Positions 1 to 9,819 of a DNA stretch of 64,000 bases are shown here, in pieces (position 1 is the stretch's first letter; every line of letters begins with the position of its first letter). Source of the stretch: Clostridium omnivorum (lineage in GTDB: Bacteria > Bacillota > Clostridia > Clostridiales > Clostridiaceae). Where the stretch lies: positions 2,567,501 through 2,631,500 of the forward strand of contig NZ_BRXR01000001.1 in assembly GCF_026012015.1 (NCBI RefSeq). The letters run 5' to 3'. A program made the translations under genes and the position numbers. The notes below the pieces were generated by a model, which ran no database searches, was not told where the DNA came from, and saw nothing but the letters and a program-made list of their open reading frames with translations.

Positions 1-1
1 C

Positions 2-202
2 AATGGAATATCGAAGGAAGATTTGCCTCATATCTTTGATAGATTTTATAGAGCTGATAAGTCAAGGACAAAGCAAAGCGGCGGAACTGGCCTAGGTCTT
101 GCCATAGCTAAATGGATTGTTATGAAGCATAGAGGAACTATAGAAGTGGAAAGTCAACTAGGAGTGGGAACTAAGATAAATATAAAATTGCCTATAAAAT
201 AA
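2..202 (+). CDS. Sensor histidine kinase, C-terminal end (partial)
   Basis: The reading frame enters from the left edge and ends at TAA 200-202, giving 66 residues. It carries the end of a HATPase_c domain: NGISKEDLPHIFDRFYRAD (N and F boxes) followed by GGTGLGLAIAKWIV (G2 box). This is the ATP-binding end of a membrane sensor kinase of a two-component system; the sensing part lies outside the window, so the signal is unknown. A hairpin with a T-rich tail follows directly. Confidence 0.9.
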   Translation, partial: NGISKEDLPHIFDRFYRADKSRTKQSGGTGLGLAIAKWIVMKHRGTIEVESQLGVGTKINIKLPIK

Positions 203-204
203 GA

Positions 205-245
205 AAGAATTGATAAAGGAAGTATCCTATATCAATTCTTTTATT
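205..245. terminator. Bidirectional intrinsic terminator
   Basis: An 11-bp perfect stem, AAGAATTGATA (205-215) with TATCAATTCTT (230-240), is followed by a T-rich run. It lies between the kinase end and the convergent lipoprotein gene and could serve both. Confidence 0.75.
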
Positions 246-256
246 TTAATAGATAT

Positions 257-1054
257 CTATACCCTCAAATATTCAATTAAAATATACCCACCACTAACCT
301 TCTTAATTTTAGCTTTCATTTTCATAAATACCTTAGGCATCTCGCCTAGCTGTTTCCACTCTTTTGGGGAACCATTTGGATCTCCGGAAAAGCCTTCTGT
401 CGGTGCATATAGAGTTAAGTCAGCAGAATAAATGCCGTTTCCCTCATCTACTAGTTTATCAACTTGAGCAAAGGTATTTGCTATTTTTAAATTATAGGGA
501 AGTAGGTAATAACCATTTGCATAAGAAAAATCTTCAGTTGATATGCTGTGGCTTTTGAGTTTTAATCCAAAGTATTTTTCTACTGCTGTATCTACATACT
601 TTTCAGGAAGCTTAGCCATAGATTTATCTATTTCGTATTTTTCTAGAGCTTGACGGTTGTATATAAAGTTGCAGCGTATACCAAACATAATAAGGTCATT
701 GCTGCTTAGTTTATCCTTTTCAAAAGCTGGTACTCTGGCCTTAGCAATGGCTGTAAAGAAATTATTAAGTTCTTTTTTAGATTCACTGCTTAAATTAACC
801 TCAGTACCTTTAGCTGCTGGAGCTTGAGTGTTAGTTGAATTGTTAGTTTGATTGCTAGTTGGTGCTGTATCCTTAGGATGTTCCTTTGCTGGTACTGAAG
901 TAGAGGTTTGAGTATTGCCAGTATTTACAGTATTTTGTGCTTCTGAGGCATTATTTTTATCTATTTCTTTATTTGAAAGTGACTTATTTGCTGAACAGCC
1001 AGTACATATGCAAAGGGTGGCAGCAAGTATACCGCAAAATAGCTTTTTAATCAT
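257..1054 (-). CDS. Putative lipoprotein, unknown function
   Basis: This 265-residue protein has a short hydrophobic leader and a lipobox-like end (CTGC, Cys 20), then a Thr/Asn/Gln-rich low-complexity linker to about residue 85, so it is probably an exported lipoprotein. The C-terminal domain of about 180 residues is not one I recognise. The ATG at 1054 is chosen over the in-frame GTG at 1063 because AAGGAAG sits 8 bases upstream of the ATG and overlaps the GTG. The gene is monocistronic and converges on the kinase. Confidence 0.75.
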   Translation of the reverse strand: MIKKLFCGILAATLCICTGCSANKSLSNKEIDKNNASEAQNTVNTGNTQTSTSVPAKEHPKDTAPTSNQTNNSTNTQAPAAKGTEVNLSSESKKELNNFFTAIAKARVPAFEKDKLSSNDLIMFGIRCNFIYNRQALEKYEIDKSMAKLPEKYVDTAVEKYFGLKLKSHSISTEDFSYANGYYLLPYNLKIANTFAQVDKLVDEGNGIYSADLTLYAPTEGFSGDPNGSPKEWKQLGEMPKVFMKMKAKIKKVSGGYILIEYLRV

Positions 1055-1376
1055 ATAAAACACTTCCTTTTAGAATATTCAATATAACTAGTATACCATA
1101 AATTTGAAGTAGTTATAATTAATTGTAAATGACCTGGATCTTTAATTAAAATATATTGTTTACTATTTATACGTTTATAATTAGGTAAAGTACTGTTTTA
1201 TATAAAAATATTTTTAAATAATTTTCTTTTTATTTATGAAAATATTGGACAATCAATTATAAAATAGCGGGTTTTCCATGAATTTTATAGGGTATTATCT
1301 ATGAAACTGTACAAACTTATAGTACAAACAAAAATTACTACAAAAAAATAAAATAAAATTAAGGGAGGTAATATAT
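1055..1376. other. AT-rich divergent intergenic region
   Basis: This is the shared upstream region of the lipoprotein (minus) and SASP (plus) genes. It is very AT-rich with no open frame of note. It must hold both promoters, including presumably a forespore sigma-G promoter for the SASP gene, but I cannot place boxes with confidence. Confidence 0.5.
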
Positions 1377-1568
1377 ATGTCAAGAAACAATAGAGTTTTA
1401 GTACCACAAGCTAAAGCAGGTTTAGATAGATTTAAGATGGAAGCAGCTTCAGAAGTAGGAGTTAACTTAAAGGAAGGCTATAATGGAGACTTAACTTCAA
1501 GAGAAGCTGGAAGCGTAGGCGGACAAATGGTTAAGAGAATGGTTGAATCCTACGAAAAGAAACTATAA
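1377..1568 (+). CDS. Alpha/beta-type small acid-soluble spore protein
   Basis: At 63 residues it is the usual size for the family. It has both signatures: MEAASEVGV around the Gpr protease cleavage site and GSVGGQMVKRMV near the C-terminus. Such proteins coat forespore DNA, protect it from UV and heat, and are degraded during germination as an amino-acid source. The start has a strong GGGAGG site at ideal spacing. The gene stands alone with its own terminator. Confidence 0.95.
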   Translation: MSRNNRVLVPQAKAGLDRFKMEAASEVGVNLKEGYNGDLTSREAGSVGGQMVKRMVESYEKKL

Positions 1569-1576
1569 TAAAAAAC

Positions 1577-1606
1577 AAAGGTTAGGCAGCAATGCCTAAC
1601 CTTTTT
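1577..1606 (+). terminator. Intrinsic terminator of the SASP gene
   Basis: A perfect 12-bp stem, AAAGGTTAGGCA (1577-1588) with TGCCTAACCTTT (1593-1604), has a GCAA loop and a short T run. Confidence 0.9.
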
Positions 1607-1633
1607 AAATAAATATAATTAAATTTAGAGAAT

Positions 1634-2620
1634 TTAAACATAGCCATTTTTTCCTCTTATAGAAACTTCACCTGATATTAGCCATTCAGTATTACCATCT
1701 AAATATTCTACAAGCAGTCTTCCTTCAGCATCAAGGTCTTTTGCTACAGCAGGTGTAACTTGCTGATTTTTTATTACGTTAATTTCTTTGTTAAGTAGAG
1801 CTGAAAAGTTTCTGCAAATATCTATAGATTCTTTGATATTTCCCTTATTTACAAATTCGAAATATAAGGTTTCAAAGTTATTTAGAATTTTTGCAGTTAG
1901 TTCTTGCCTATTAATTAATTTTCCATGTTCTATGTATAAGGAAGAAGCAATATCTCTAAGTTCCACAGGAAAGTCATTTTCTTCAATATTTACATTTATT
2001 CCTATGCCCATAATTACATAGTTTATTTTAGTAAGTTCTGCATTCATTTCAGTCAAAATTCCACAAACCTTTTTTGAATTTAGTACCACATCATTGGGCC
2101 ATTTTATTAGGGCATTAATATTAAGTTCCTTTAAGGATTTTGCTACTGCTGCAGCTCCTATTTGTGTAAGCTTTGCAGCTTCCATAGGATTAAGTTCTGG
2201 TTTTAAGATAACTGACATCCATAGTCCTTTGTATTTGGGTGAAACCCACGTTCTTCCTAGTCTGCCTCTACCATTAGTTTGTTCTTCACTTATAATTACA
2301 GCACCATTATTTTCACTGAAATCTGCAATTTCTTTAGCCTTGCTGTTTGTTGAAGTTATTGTATCAAAGTGAAGGATTTTCCTTCCAATTAGTTTAGTAC
2401 ATAAATAAGGTTTGATTTCCTCATAGGTAAGTAAATCAGGTGATTCAACTAGTTTATATCCTTTTTTTGATATAGAATTTATTTCATATCCCATTTCCTT
2501 AAGCTTTGTAATGTGTTTCCATATAGCTGTACGAGAAACTCCAAGCTCATTGCTTATATCCTGTCCGGAAATATAGCTATCTTTATTATCTTTTAAAAGT
2601 TTTAAAATCTTATTTTCCAA
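1634..2620 (-). CDS. birA: Bifunctional biotin-protein ligase / biotin operon repressor
   Basis: The 328-residue protein is full length for a group II BirA. An N-terminal winged helix (residues about 1-60, SRTAIWKHITKL) precedes the ligase domain with the biotin/ATP loop GRGRLGRTWVSP and the KWPNDVV motif, then a small C-terminal SH3-like domain (KEINVIK..., LLVEYLDG). It activates biotin to biotinyl-AMP, transfers it to carboxylase carrier proteins, and probably represses biotin genes. The start is TTG at 2618-2620 with an AGGCAGGT site upstream. It stands alone here, with no biotin synthesis gene nearby. Confidence 0.93.
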   Translation of the reverse strand: MENKILKLLKDNKDSYISGQDISNELGVSRTAIWKHITKLKEMGYEINSISKKGYKLVESPDLLTYEEIKPYLCTKLIGRKILHFDTITSTNSKAKEIADFSENNGAVIISEEQTNGRGRLGRTWVSPKYKGLWMSVILKPELNPMEAAKLTQIGAAAVAKSLKELNINALIKWPNDVVLNSKKVCGILTEMNAELTKINYVIMGIGINVNIEENDFPVELRDIASSLYIEHGKLINRQELTAKILNNFETLYFEFVNKGNIKESIDICRNFSALLNKEINVIKNQQVTPAVAKDLDAEGRLLVEYLDGNTEWLISGEVSIRGKNGYV

Positions 2621-2727
2621 AAATATTACCTGCCTTGTATATTATTTTAAAACGTATATTTAGATTCTACATTATTAAAACTATATTAACAAGATATGCT
2701 TAAACTTAGTTTAAAGGAGAGATATTT

Positions 2728-3444
2728 ATGAAGTATCGTACTGCTAAAATTATTGAAATAGTTTTGTTTTTAATTTTTTTTAGTATACTAAATTTATTCT
2801 GCACGAAAATAGCACAAGCTAAGGCAACACCTCAGGAAGGAGAATTGCAGAAGGTTATTTTAATTGATCCAGGTCATGGAGATTTTGATAGTGGAGCAAT
2901 ATCTAGAAGCGGTCTGCTTGAAAAGGATGTTAATTTAAGTATTAGTCTAAAGCTGAGAGATGAATTAAATAAAAAGGGATACTTAGTTTTGATGACAAGG
3001 GAAACAGACAAAGGACTTTATAGAAATGAAGGAAGTATAAGGGGTAAAAAGTATGATGATTTAAATGCAAGATGTAAAATGAAGAATGAATCAAATTGTG
3101 ATATGTTTATAAGCATTCATCAGAATTTTTTCAAGGACGGCAGCTGCAGAGGGGCACAGGTTTGGTATTCTAGGTGCGAAGATAGTAAAGCTCTTGCACA
3201 AATTATAATGAAAAACTTTAAAACTGACCTGGACGAAAAGAATCATAGAGAAGAAAAGCCTGCAAGGAATGATTATAAGATATTGAGGTGTTATTATAAT
3301 ATACCTTCTGTAATTGTAGAATGTGGCTTTTTAACAAACTATAATGATGAGAAAAAGCTAAAGGATGAAAAGTACCAGCAGAAAATCGCAGAATCCCTAG
3401 CAAAGTCTGTAAGCGAATACTTTAGTACGGAAGCCTCAATGTGA
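2728..3444 (+). CDS. cwlD: N-acetylmuramoyl-L-alanine amidase, CwlD-like
   Basis: The 238 residues contain an N-terminal signal/anchor segment (about 8-26) and one Amidase_3 domain. The zinc ligands are visible: IDPGHGD, the Glu of LLEKDVN, and the His of FISIHQN; the catalytic Glu is in VIVECGF. The size and single-domain layout fit CwlD, which trims peptides from spore-cortex muramic acid so that muramic-delta-lactam can form for germination enzymes. AAGGAGAG precedes the ATG. A vegetative amidase of the same family is the main alternative. Confidence 0.88.
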   Translation: MKYRTAKIIEIVLFLIFFSILNLFCTKIAQAKATPQEGELQKVILIDPGHGDFDSGAISRSGLLEKDVNLSISLKLRDELNKKGYLVLMTRETDKGLYRNEGSIRGKKYDDLNARCKMKNESNCDMFISIHQNFFKDGSCRGAQVWYSRCEDSKALAQIIMKNFKTDLDEKNHREEKPARNDYKILRCYYNIPSVIVECGFLTNYNDEKKLKDEKYQQKIAESLAKSVSEYFSTEASM

Positions 3445-3454
3445 GGTTGAATAG

Positions 3455-3551
3455 TTAAAGGTAAGAAGTAAGAGTGAATGGTGAAGGAAGCTTTTCAGCG
3501 GAGCTGAAAAGCTTAAATTTAACTCTTAACTCTTAGTTCTTACCTCTTACC
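3455..3551. repeat. Palindromic MITE-like repeat with strong central hairpin
   Basis: The centre is a 12-bp perfect stem, AAGCTTTTCAGC (3488-3499) with GCTGAAAAGCTT (3503-3514) and a 3-base loop. The flanks are imperfect inverted copies of GGTAAGA(A/G)GTAAGA at about 3460 and 3540. It fills the space between two convergent genes and can act as a bidirectional terminator. The internal TTAACTCTTA-type repetition suggests a dispersed non-coding element. Confidence 0.6.
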
Positions 3552-4807
3552 TATATTGTACTTTCATAGTTTTTTATTGTAAGGTATTTAGAATATTCTA
3601 GTATAGATAAATACCTTAGTTTGCAGTAATTCTCATACATATGAGAGTAATCCTTCAAATTTGATGGAGGAATGTTTATATCTACAATCCAGGGCTTTTC
3701 ATAGGAGTCCAGTATAACTGATATCTCTATCTCACCAAAATGTCCAAAGCATTTTTCTATGCAAATTCCTAGCTTTAAAAACAGTGATTCAAGGGAACTC
3801 TTTTGAAGGCACTCAGGAGAATCCACTACAATCCATTTTCCTTTGGAGTTTTTTCCAAGGAGTATATGCATACTCTCCGGTACTGTTTTTATACTAAAAA
3901 AGCTCTGCTGAATAATAAACAGTTCCTCTTTTGTATAGTCAGCTATAAAACTCTCCAATTCCTCAGTACTGCTTATAGTAAGCAATTTATCTTGTAGTTT
4001 AGAATACAGGTAATATATGTTTGAACGCTTTTCTATATATAGTGTACCCAATTTACTGCTTTTGTAGGAGGGCTTTAAAATCACCTTTCCAAAATAATCT
4101 ATAAATAATTTTACATCTTCAAAATCATCAAAGGGTATGGTTTTAGGAAGGTATGGATTTAATTCTGTCTGAGAGAGCAGACACTTATATATCTCCCACT
4201 TACCTAAGTACATATGATTATTAATATACTGTATGTCAAAATAGTGAGTTAATATTTTTCTCATGTATTGAAAAATCATATATTCAATTTGGGAGGCAGA
4301 GTTTAATTGCTCATATATGGTATCTGCAATTGGCAAGGCTAACTTTAATAGCTCACCTGAACTACTAATTTTGGTATACCCATAAACCTTTTTATAATTT
4401 ATATAAAAGTTTTCATTAGAAAAATAATAAAGTAAACAATGGCTTTTTTCGTTAGCTTTAAACAGTTCTGTTAAAGTATTTGGAATTACTCCTGTCTTAA
4501 TAAGCGATAGATCTTCCTTTGTTACAAGGACACCTACCACAGGACCAAGATAAATGTGATTGTTTTCCTTCCAAATATTAAGCTGCATATTTTCGTAAAG
4601 GTAGAGTTCTTTCATTAGAAGGTCATTTAGATATATAGCTTTTTTGTTTGACTCATAGGGAATCGGGTAAATATCTGCAGCTAATTTACCAGCGTGCAGA
4701 GTATAGCAAAGGGCTTCAGATAAGCCTAAACTATTAAAAATATCTACAGGTATAAAACAGCTTAAGCCTTTTGCATTAATGGAACTTTTTAATATCTCAA
4801 CGTACAA
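3551..4807 (-). CDS. YheC/YheD-family spore coat-associated ATP-grasp protein
   Basis: About 418 residues with the family layout: an N-terminal beta-rich part with the GPVVGVLVT motif (about residues 90-98), then an ATP-grasp-like half with WEIYKCL, VILKPSYKSSKLG and a C-terminal GEIEISVILD / PWIVDIN segment. In Bacillus, relatives are endospore coat-associated; the substrate is unknown. I prefer the TTG at 4805-4807, with GGGGGTG 6 bases upstream, over the in-frame GTG at 4816, which would overlap that site. The gene follows the DUF2334 gene, with a terminator between. Confidence 0.8.
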   Translation of the reverse strand: MYVEILKSSINAKGLSCFIPVDIFNSLGLSEALCYTLHAGKLAADIYPIPYESNKKAIYLNDLLMKELYLYENMQLNIWKENNHIYLGPVVGVLVTKEDLSLIKTGVIPNTLTELFKANEKSHCLLYYFSNENFYINYKKVYGYTKISSSGELLKLALPIADTIYEQLNSASQIEYMIFQYMRKILTHYFDIQYINNHMYLGKWEIYKCLLSQTELNPYLPKTIPFDDFEDVKLFIDYFGKVILKPSYKSSKLGTLYIEKRSNIYYLYSKLQDKLLTISSTEELESFIADYTKEELFIIQQSFFSIKTVPESMHILLGKNSKGKWIVVDSPECLQKSSLESLFLKLGICIEKCFGHFGEIEISVILDSYEKPWIVDINIPPSNLKDYSHMYENYCKLRYLSILEYSKYLTIKNYESTI

Positions 4808-4867
4808 ATGCCTCACCCCCCTATAATTATATATATTCCATAGAAATTTAAATGGAACTATTTATAA

Positions 4868-4902
4868 GTAAAAAGAAAAAGCTGCTTAATAAAAAGCAGC
4901 TT
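4868..4902 (-). terminator. Intrinsic terminator downstream of the DUF2334 gene
   Basis: A 9-bp stem, AAGCTGCTT (4879-4887) with AAGCAGCTT (4894-4902), is followed on the minus strand by a run of T broken by one C. Confidence 0.85.
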
Positions 4903-4908
4903 AAATAA

Positions 4909-6315
4909 TTAGTTAATTTCATTTATTGTTTTAAATTTATAACCCTTTTCTTTTATAGCTTTTACAATTCTATGAAGAGTGGAATCAGGTGAATAGCTAT
5001 AAAAGGGATAGCCTGTGATATCTTTGCTTAGCTTTATATCTTCAAACTCAATGTTTGGATGATAGAAAAAGCTGGCCAGTAAATCTGGTCTTAGAGTATT
5101 TATTTTTCTTATCATTTTATCAGTATCCCCTTTGCCATCTACATAGTCAAGAGGAGTTGGAATATATTTGACTGTCCTGCCATCTATCTTTTTTACTACT
5201 AAATTTTTGCTCTCATTAAATCCATCTGGTGAGTATGGTTGATATAAATAATCGAAGTTTTTTTCCATAATTCTAAGCACGTTAGGAGCTGCAGCATAGT
5301 GAGGCGCTTCAAAGAAACCATAAGGTATATCCAAAGCTTTTGCAGAGGCTATAGCTAAGTTGATTCTTTCTTGAGTATACCCATCTGCTGCAGGAATTCT
5401 ATCCCTTGGGCCTCTATGAAATTCAAATCCATCAATACTGACATCATTGCCATATTGATGAGTATAGCCATGCAGTCCAATAATAGCATTTCTATCTTCA
5501 AAGTAATCTAATGTAAATATAAAGTCAGAATTGAACATACTATTCTGCATTGCAGGGTCATTGTCTACCTTAGGATTTTGATGTGGATCAATATACCTTG
5601 GCACCCATGCCACATGAAAGGGAACATTTTCAGAATATAAATAATCAGAAATAATTCTAAGCTTTTCAAGTGTTTCGCTGTTTGAGTATCTTTGCCCGGC
5701 AGTAATATCTTCAAGCCTTAATAAGGCAGCCTTTTCTGAGTGAGGCCCAGTTACAACTTCAAGTTTTTCTCTATTAAAGAATAAGGATATTGTTTTATTA
5801 TCTATATTCCAATCAGTTTTAAGGTTGAATATTCTACATAAATCTATTAAAGAAATATAAGAAATTCCGTCTGAAGATATAATAGGACGTTTAAGCTTTC
5901 GTGTTTCATCTCCTAGTGAAAAGGTGTTAGCATTTACATTAACTGTTACCAAGTTATTATTAAGCTCTAAAGTTAAAGTGCCATTTTCTGTTTTAGATTT
6001 TCCTCCTATCTTTTCTATAATCTCTGTTATAGGAAGGTAGTACCTGTTCTTTTCTATATACACAGGTAAGGCTAGATTTAATGCTTTGCCTTCAAAGCTA
6101 ACCGTGATATTATCCTTTTCAAAATTAAGTTCTTTAAAATTGCTAAAGTCCCTGTCTTTTGGTATAGGTGGCTGCTTTCCTTTTGTCTCCACCTTTTCAC
6201 CAGCCAAGGAATTGTGAAGTTTTGGAGGATGTTTCTTATTGCTGCAGCCCACAGCAGCTATAAGAAGTATTACCACCAAAAGCATTAGAAGGATATTTTT
6301 TAGTAATATTCTCAT
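4909..6315 (-). CDS. Lipoprotein with copper amine oxidase-like N domain and DUF2334 polysaccharide-deacetylase-like domain
   Basis: The 468-residue protein has a lipoprotein signal ending AAVGC (Cys 24). Residues about 70-190 look like a Cu_amine_oxidN1 stalk-type domain (PVYIEKNRYYLPITEI, SYISLIDLCRIF). The rest matches DUF2334, a deacetylase-fold family (RLEDITAG, GLHGYTHQYG, FFEAPHYAA), suggesting an envelope carbohydrate deacetylase. The ATG at 6315 has AAGGGG 9 bases upstream; an in-frame start 21 codons earlier lacks such a site and would bury the signal peptide. Substrate unknown. Confidence 0.82.
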   Translation of the reverse strand: MRILLKNILLMLLVVILLIAAVGCSNKKHPPKLHNSLAGEKVETKGKQPPIPKDRDFSNFKELNFEKDNITVSFEGKALNLALPVYIEKNRYYLPITEIIEKIGGKSKTENGTLTLELNNNLVTVNVNANTFSLGDETRKLKRPIISSDGISYISLIDLCRIFNLKTDWNIDNKTISLFFNREKLEVVTGPHSEKAALLRLEDITAGQRYSNSETLEKLRIISDYLYSENVPFHVAWVPRYIDPHQNPKVDNDPAMQNSMFNSDFIFTLDYFEDRNAIIGLHGYTHQYGNDVSIDGFEFHRGPRDRIPAADGYTQERINLAIASAKALDIPYGFFEAPHYAAAPNVLRIMEKNFDYLYQPYSPDGFNESKNLVVKKIDGRTVKYIPTPLDYVDGKGDTDKMIRKINTLRPDLLASFFYHPNIEFEDIKLSKDITGYPFYSYSPDSTLHRIVKAIKEKGYKFKTINEIN

Positions 6316-6531
6316 TGTAGTATGCCCCTTTATATATTTATGTTTAAGCTTATTGCTAGTTTTTACAAAAATTCTCACATCATATATAATACTAAATTAT
6401 GCTGAAAGTATGCAATAAAAAAATACTATATTTTTTTGCTTTAAGAATTAAATTGTTTAACTTATATTCCATTTAGGGTAAAATATAAGTTATGGCTATT
6501 ATTTTGAAAGGCGTTAATTTGAGGTGGAGTA

Positions 6532-9500
6532 ATGTTTGAAATAGATGAACATCGACTTAAAAGTAGCTGTGGCAGTGTTATATATTCTAGAGGACTTGAT
6601 ATGTACCTTAGAAATAAAGTAAGACAAATAGATGTTGAAATTGCACATAGGGAAAATAGAGGTGACAATTTACTGAGGTTAACGGCGGTAGTAGAGTCAG
6701 CTTTTAGTAATCATACCTATGATATAGATATTTTATATAGCGATAAAACCTTTACTATGCAGCACGAATGCAACTGTGAGTATGGCCAAAAAGGAAACTT
6801 ATGTAAGCATGTAGTTGCAGCACTTTTGAAATGGTCAAGAGAAAAAAATAGTATTATGAGAAGAAATGATGAATTAAATAAGTCCAAAACCGAAGAATTG
6901 GTGGAATCCATAAAAAATGGAATGGTAAAGACTATCAGAGGTACTATACCACTAAACCTGGATATAAAATATGAGTTTGAAAATAGAGGGGAGAGGCTTT
7001 CCTCAATAGAACTGAAAATTGGAGAGAACAAAACTTATATTGTAAAGAATATGAAGGAGTTTCTTGGAGTTCTGAGAAATAGACTAGAGGAATTAGAGTT
7101 TGGCAAGAATTTTATCCTTTATCCAGAGCTTCATAGGTTTAATAGTGAGGATGAAAAAATAATTGAACTGCTTCTAGAAATATATGAAATGGACTGTAGA
7201 ATTCCAAATATAAATATTCCTACACCGAGATATTTGAGTTCTCCTAATAGATTTATAATAGGTAAAAAAGCATATTTAACAGACAGACAATTAATGAGGT
7301 TTTTTAACATTGTTGAAGGGAGAACAATTGAGGCGGTAATTAATGGTCAAAGCTTTCCAGCAGTAAAAATTCTGAAAGAGGATATGCCTTTAGAGTTTGA
7401 TTTAAATATTAAGGAAGATAACATAATTCTTAGAGCTAGTGACAGTATTCCAATTCCAATAACAGATAGTGAAGAATACTTTTTTTATAACGGAAACATA
7501 TATAAACCAAGTGAAGTACAGAAGAATATATATGCACCCTTTTATAGAGAGTTTATAAGAACAAGAGAGGGCAAGATAACTTTTAGCAGCACCGATAAGG
7601 AAAGTCTCGCTTCATACATAATACCTAGCTTAAAAAATATTGGCAAGGTAGTAGATATAGATGAAAGGCTGGAGCAGCAATTCTATGAGGAACCTTTAGA
7701 AGTCAACATTTATTTTGACAAGGAAAAAGAGGATATTACAGCGGACATAATTTTTAAATATGGAAGCCTGGAATTTAATCCGTTATTTCAAAAGGAAATT
7801 GGATTGCAGCAAGAAAGAATCCTTATAAGGGATATATCTAAAGAAACAAATACTATTGGCATTTTAAACAGTTATGGTTTTAAGATTATAAATCGAAGCT
7901 ATGTGCTGTCGGATGAAGAAAGTTTAGTAGAGTTTTTAACTGAGGGAATGCAGAGACTGCAGGAGTACGCTGAGGTTTATTATTCAGAAGCTTTTAAGAA
8001 TATAAAGGTGTACAGTTCTTCAAATATAAAGTCAAGTATTAGGCTAAATGATGAGGACCTACTAGAATTTAGCTTTAGTATTGAAGGCATTGAGAGAAGT
8101 GAGCTTAAGGATGTTTTGGAAGCTTTAAGGCAAAAGAAAAAGTATTATAGGCTTAAAAAGGGTGATTTTGTATCACTAGAAAGTAAGGAATTAAAAGATG
8201 CTGCAAATATGATTGAGTATTTGGATATTCAAGAATCCTCCTTAGAAGAGGATAAAATCCTGCTGTCAAAGTATAATGCCTTATATATTGATCAAAATCT
8301 GAAAATGAACAACATGAATTATATTGAAAGAAATAGAAGGTTTAGAGAATTAGTTAATAATATAAGAGATGTTCAAGAAATTGATTATAAGGTGCCTGAT
8401 TCCTTAGAGGGTGTAATGAGGGGCTACCAAAAGTATGGATTTAAATGGCTAAAAACATTAACCAGCTGTGGGTTTGGAGGTATCCTTGCTGATGAGATGG
8501 GCCTTGGAAAAACTCTTCAGACCATTGCTTTTATACAATCAGAAGTAATAGAGAATAGTGAATGTGAGCCATCTTTGGTGGTGGCGCCTACTTCTTTAAT
8601 TTACAATTGGAAAAGCGAAATAGAAAAATTTGCACCAGTTTTAAAATCTGTAGTTATTGCAGGAACTAGGGAAGAAAGAGAAGCTCAAATGAGTAATTTA
8701 GAAGGTGCTAATATCGTTATAACTTCTTACCCTCTTATAAGAAGAGATGTGGAAGAGTATAAGAAATATAAGTTCAAATACTGTATATTGGATGAGGCAC
8801 AGCAAATAAAAAATCCAATGTCACAAAATGCTCAAAGTGTAAAAGAAATTAAAGCAGATGGATTTTTTGCGCTGACAGGTACGCCAATAGAAAATTCTCT
8901 TACGGAATTATGGTCAATCTTTGATTTTTTAATGCCAGGCTATCTTATGACTCATGGAAAGTTTTTAAAAAAGTACGAAATGCCTGTAGTGAGGAATAAT
9001 GATACTGTTGCTTTAGAGGAGCTTAATAAGCATGTAAAACCATTTATATTAAGGAGACTTAAAAAAGATGTTATAAAGGAATTACCTCCAAAGATTGAGC
9101 ACCAGCTTGTGGTTGAAATGACAGAAGAGCAGAAGAAATTATATGCTGCATATATTGCCTCAGCTAAAAATGAAATTGACAACGAGATTAAAGAAAAGGG
9201 TCTAGGAAGAAGCAAGATTAAAATACTATCTGTTCTTACAAGATTAAGGCAAATATGCTGTGAGCCCTCTGTATTTGTAGATAATTACTTTGGAGAGAGC
9301 GGAAAGATGCTTGCCCTTGATGAACTATTAGAAGAAAGCATAAATGAAGGACATAGAATACTGTTATTTTCTCAGTTCACCTCTGTTTTAAAGAATATCA
9401 GCAAGAGACTTGAAAACAATAATATTGAATATATGTACTTGGATGGTCAAACAAGGGCTCAGCAGAGGGGAGAGATGGTTAAGGAATTCAATGAAGGTAA

Positions 9501-9819
9501 AGGAAGTGTATTCTTAATCTCTCTAAAAGCTGGTGGCACAGGCTTAAACCTTACAGGGGCTGATGTGGTTATACACTTTGACCCATGGTGGAATCCTGCT
9601 GTTGAAGACCAAGCAACAGATAGAGCTCATAGAATTGGCCAGGAAAAGACTGTAGAAGTAATAAAGCTTATTGCAAGAGGAACAATAGAAGAAAAGATAT
9701 TTAAAATACAGGAAAAGAAAAAAGAGATAATAAAAAGCGTTATCAGTGATGAAAGTGGAGAAGAAATTCTGCTTTCTCAAATGAGCGAAGAAGAATTAGA
9801 GGAATTATTTAAATTTTAG
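6532..9819 (+). CDS. SWIM zinc finger / SNF2-family helicase
   Basis: The 1,095-residue protein begins with a SWIM zinc finger (CNCEYGQKGNLCKH, about residues 79-92). A long SNF2-associated domain fills residues 150-620. The helicase lobes follow: motif I GGILADEMGLGKT, motif II DEAQ, LTGTPIENSL, and motif VI DRAHRIGQ. Such proteins are DNA-stimulated ATPases thought to remodel protein-DNA complexes; the exact role in Clostridia is unknown. GAGGTGGAG lies just upstream of the ATG. It stands alone between a divergent lipoprotein gene and a convergent operon. Confidence 0.93.
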   Translation: MFEIDEHRLKSSCGSVIYSRGLDMYLRNKVRQIDVEIAHRENRGDNLLRLTAVVESAFSNHTYDIDILYSDKTFTMQHECNCEYGQKGNLCKHVVAALLKWSREKNSIMRRNDELNKSKTEELVESIKNGMVKTIRGTIPLNLDIKYEFENRGERLSSIELKIGENKTYIVKNMKEFLGVLRNRLEELEFGKNFILYPELHRFNSEDEKIIELLLEIYEMDCRIPNINIPTPRYLSSPNRFIIGKKAYLTDRQLMRFFNIVEGRTIEAVINGQSFPAVKILKEDMPLEFDLNIKEDNIILRASDSIPIPITDSEEYFFYNGNIYKPSEVQKNIYAPFYREFIRTREGKITFSSTDKESLASYIIPSLKNIGKVVDIDERLEQQFYEEPLEVNIYFDKEKEDITADIIFKYGSLEFNPLFQKEIGLQQERILIRDISKETNTIGILNSYGFKIINRSYVLSDEESLVEFLTEGMQRLQEYAEVYYSEAFKNIKVYSSSNIKSSIRLNDEDLLEFSFSIEGIERSELKDVLEALRQKKKYYRLKKGDFVSLESKELKDAANMIEYLDIQESSLEEDKILLSKYNALYIDQNLKMNNMNYIERNRRFRELVNNIRDVQEIDYKVPDSLEGVMRGYQKYGFKWLKTLTSCGFGGILADEMGLGKTLQTIAFIQSEVIENSECEPSLVVAPTSLIYNWKSEIEKFAPVLKSVVIAGTREEREAQMSNLEGANIVITSYPLIRRDVEEYKKYKFKYCILDEAQQIKNPMSQNAQSVKEIKADGFFALTGTPIENSLTELWSIFDFLMPGYLMTHGKFLKKYEMPVVRNNDTVALEELNKHVKPFILRRLKKDVIKELPPKIEHQLVVEMTEEQKKLYAAYIASAKNEIDNEIKEKGLGRSKIKILSVLTRLRQICCEPSVFVDNYFGESGKMLALDELLEESINEGHRILLFSQFTSVLKNISKRLENNNIEYMYLDGQTRAQQRGEMVKEFNEGKGSVFLISLKAGGTGLNLTGADVVIHFDPWWNPAVEDQATDRAHRIGQEKTVEVIKLIARGTIEEKIFKIQEKKKEIIKSVISDESGEEILLSQMSEEELEELFKF

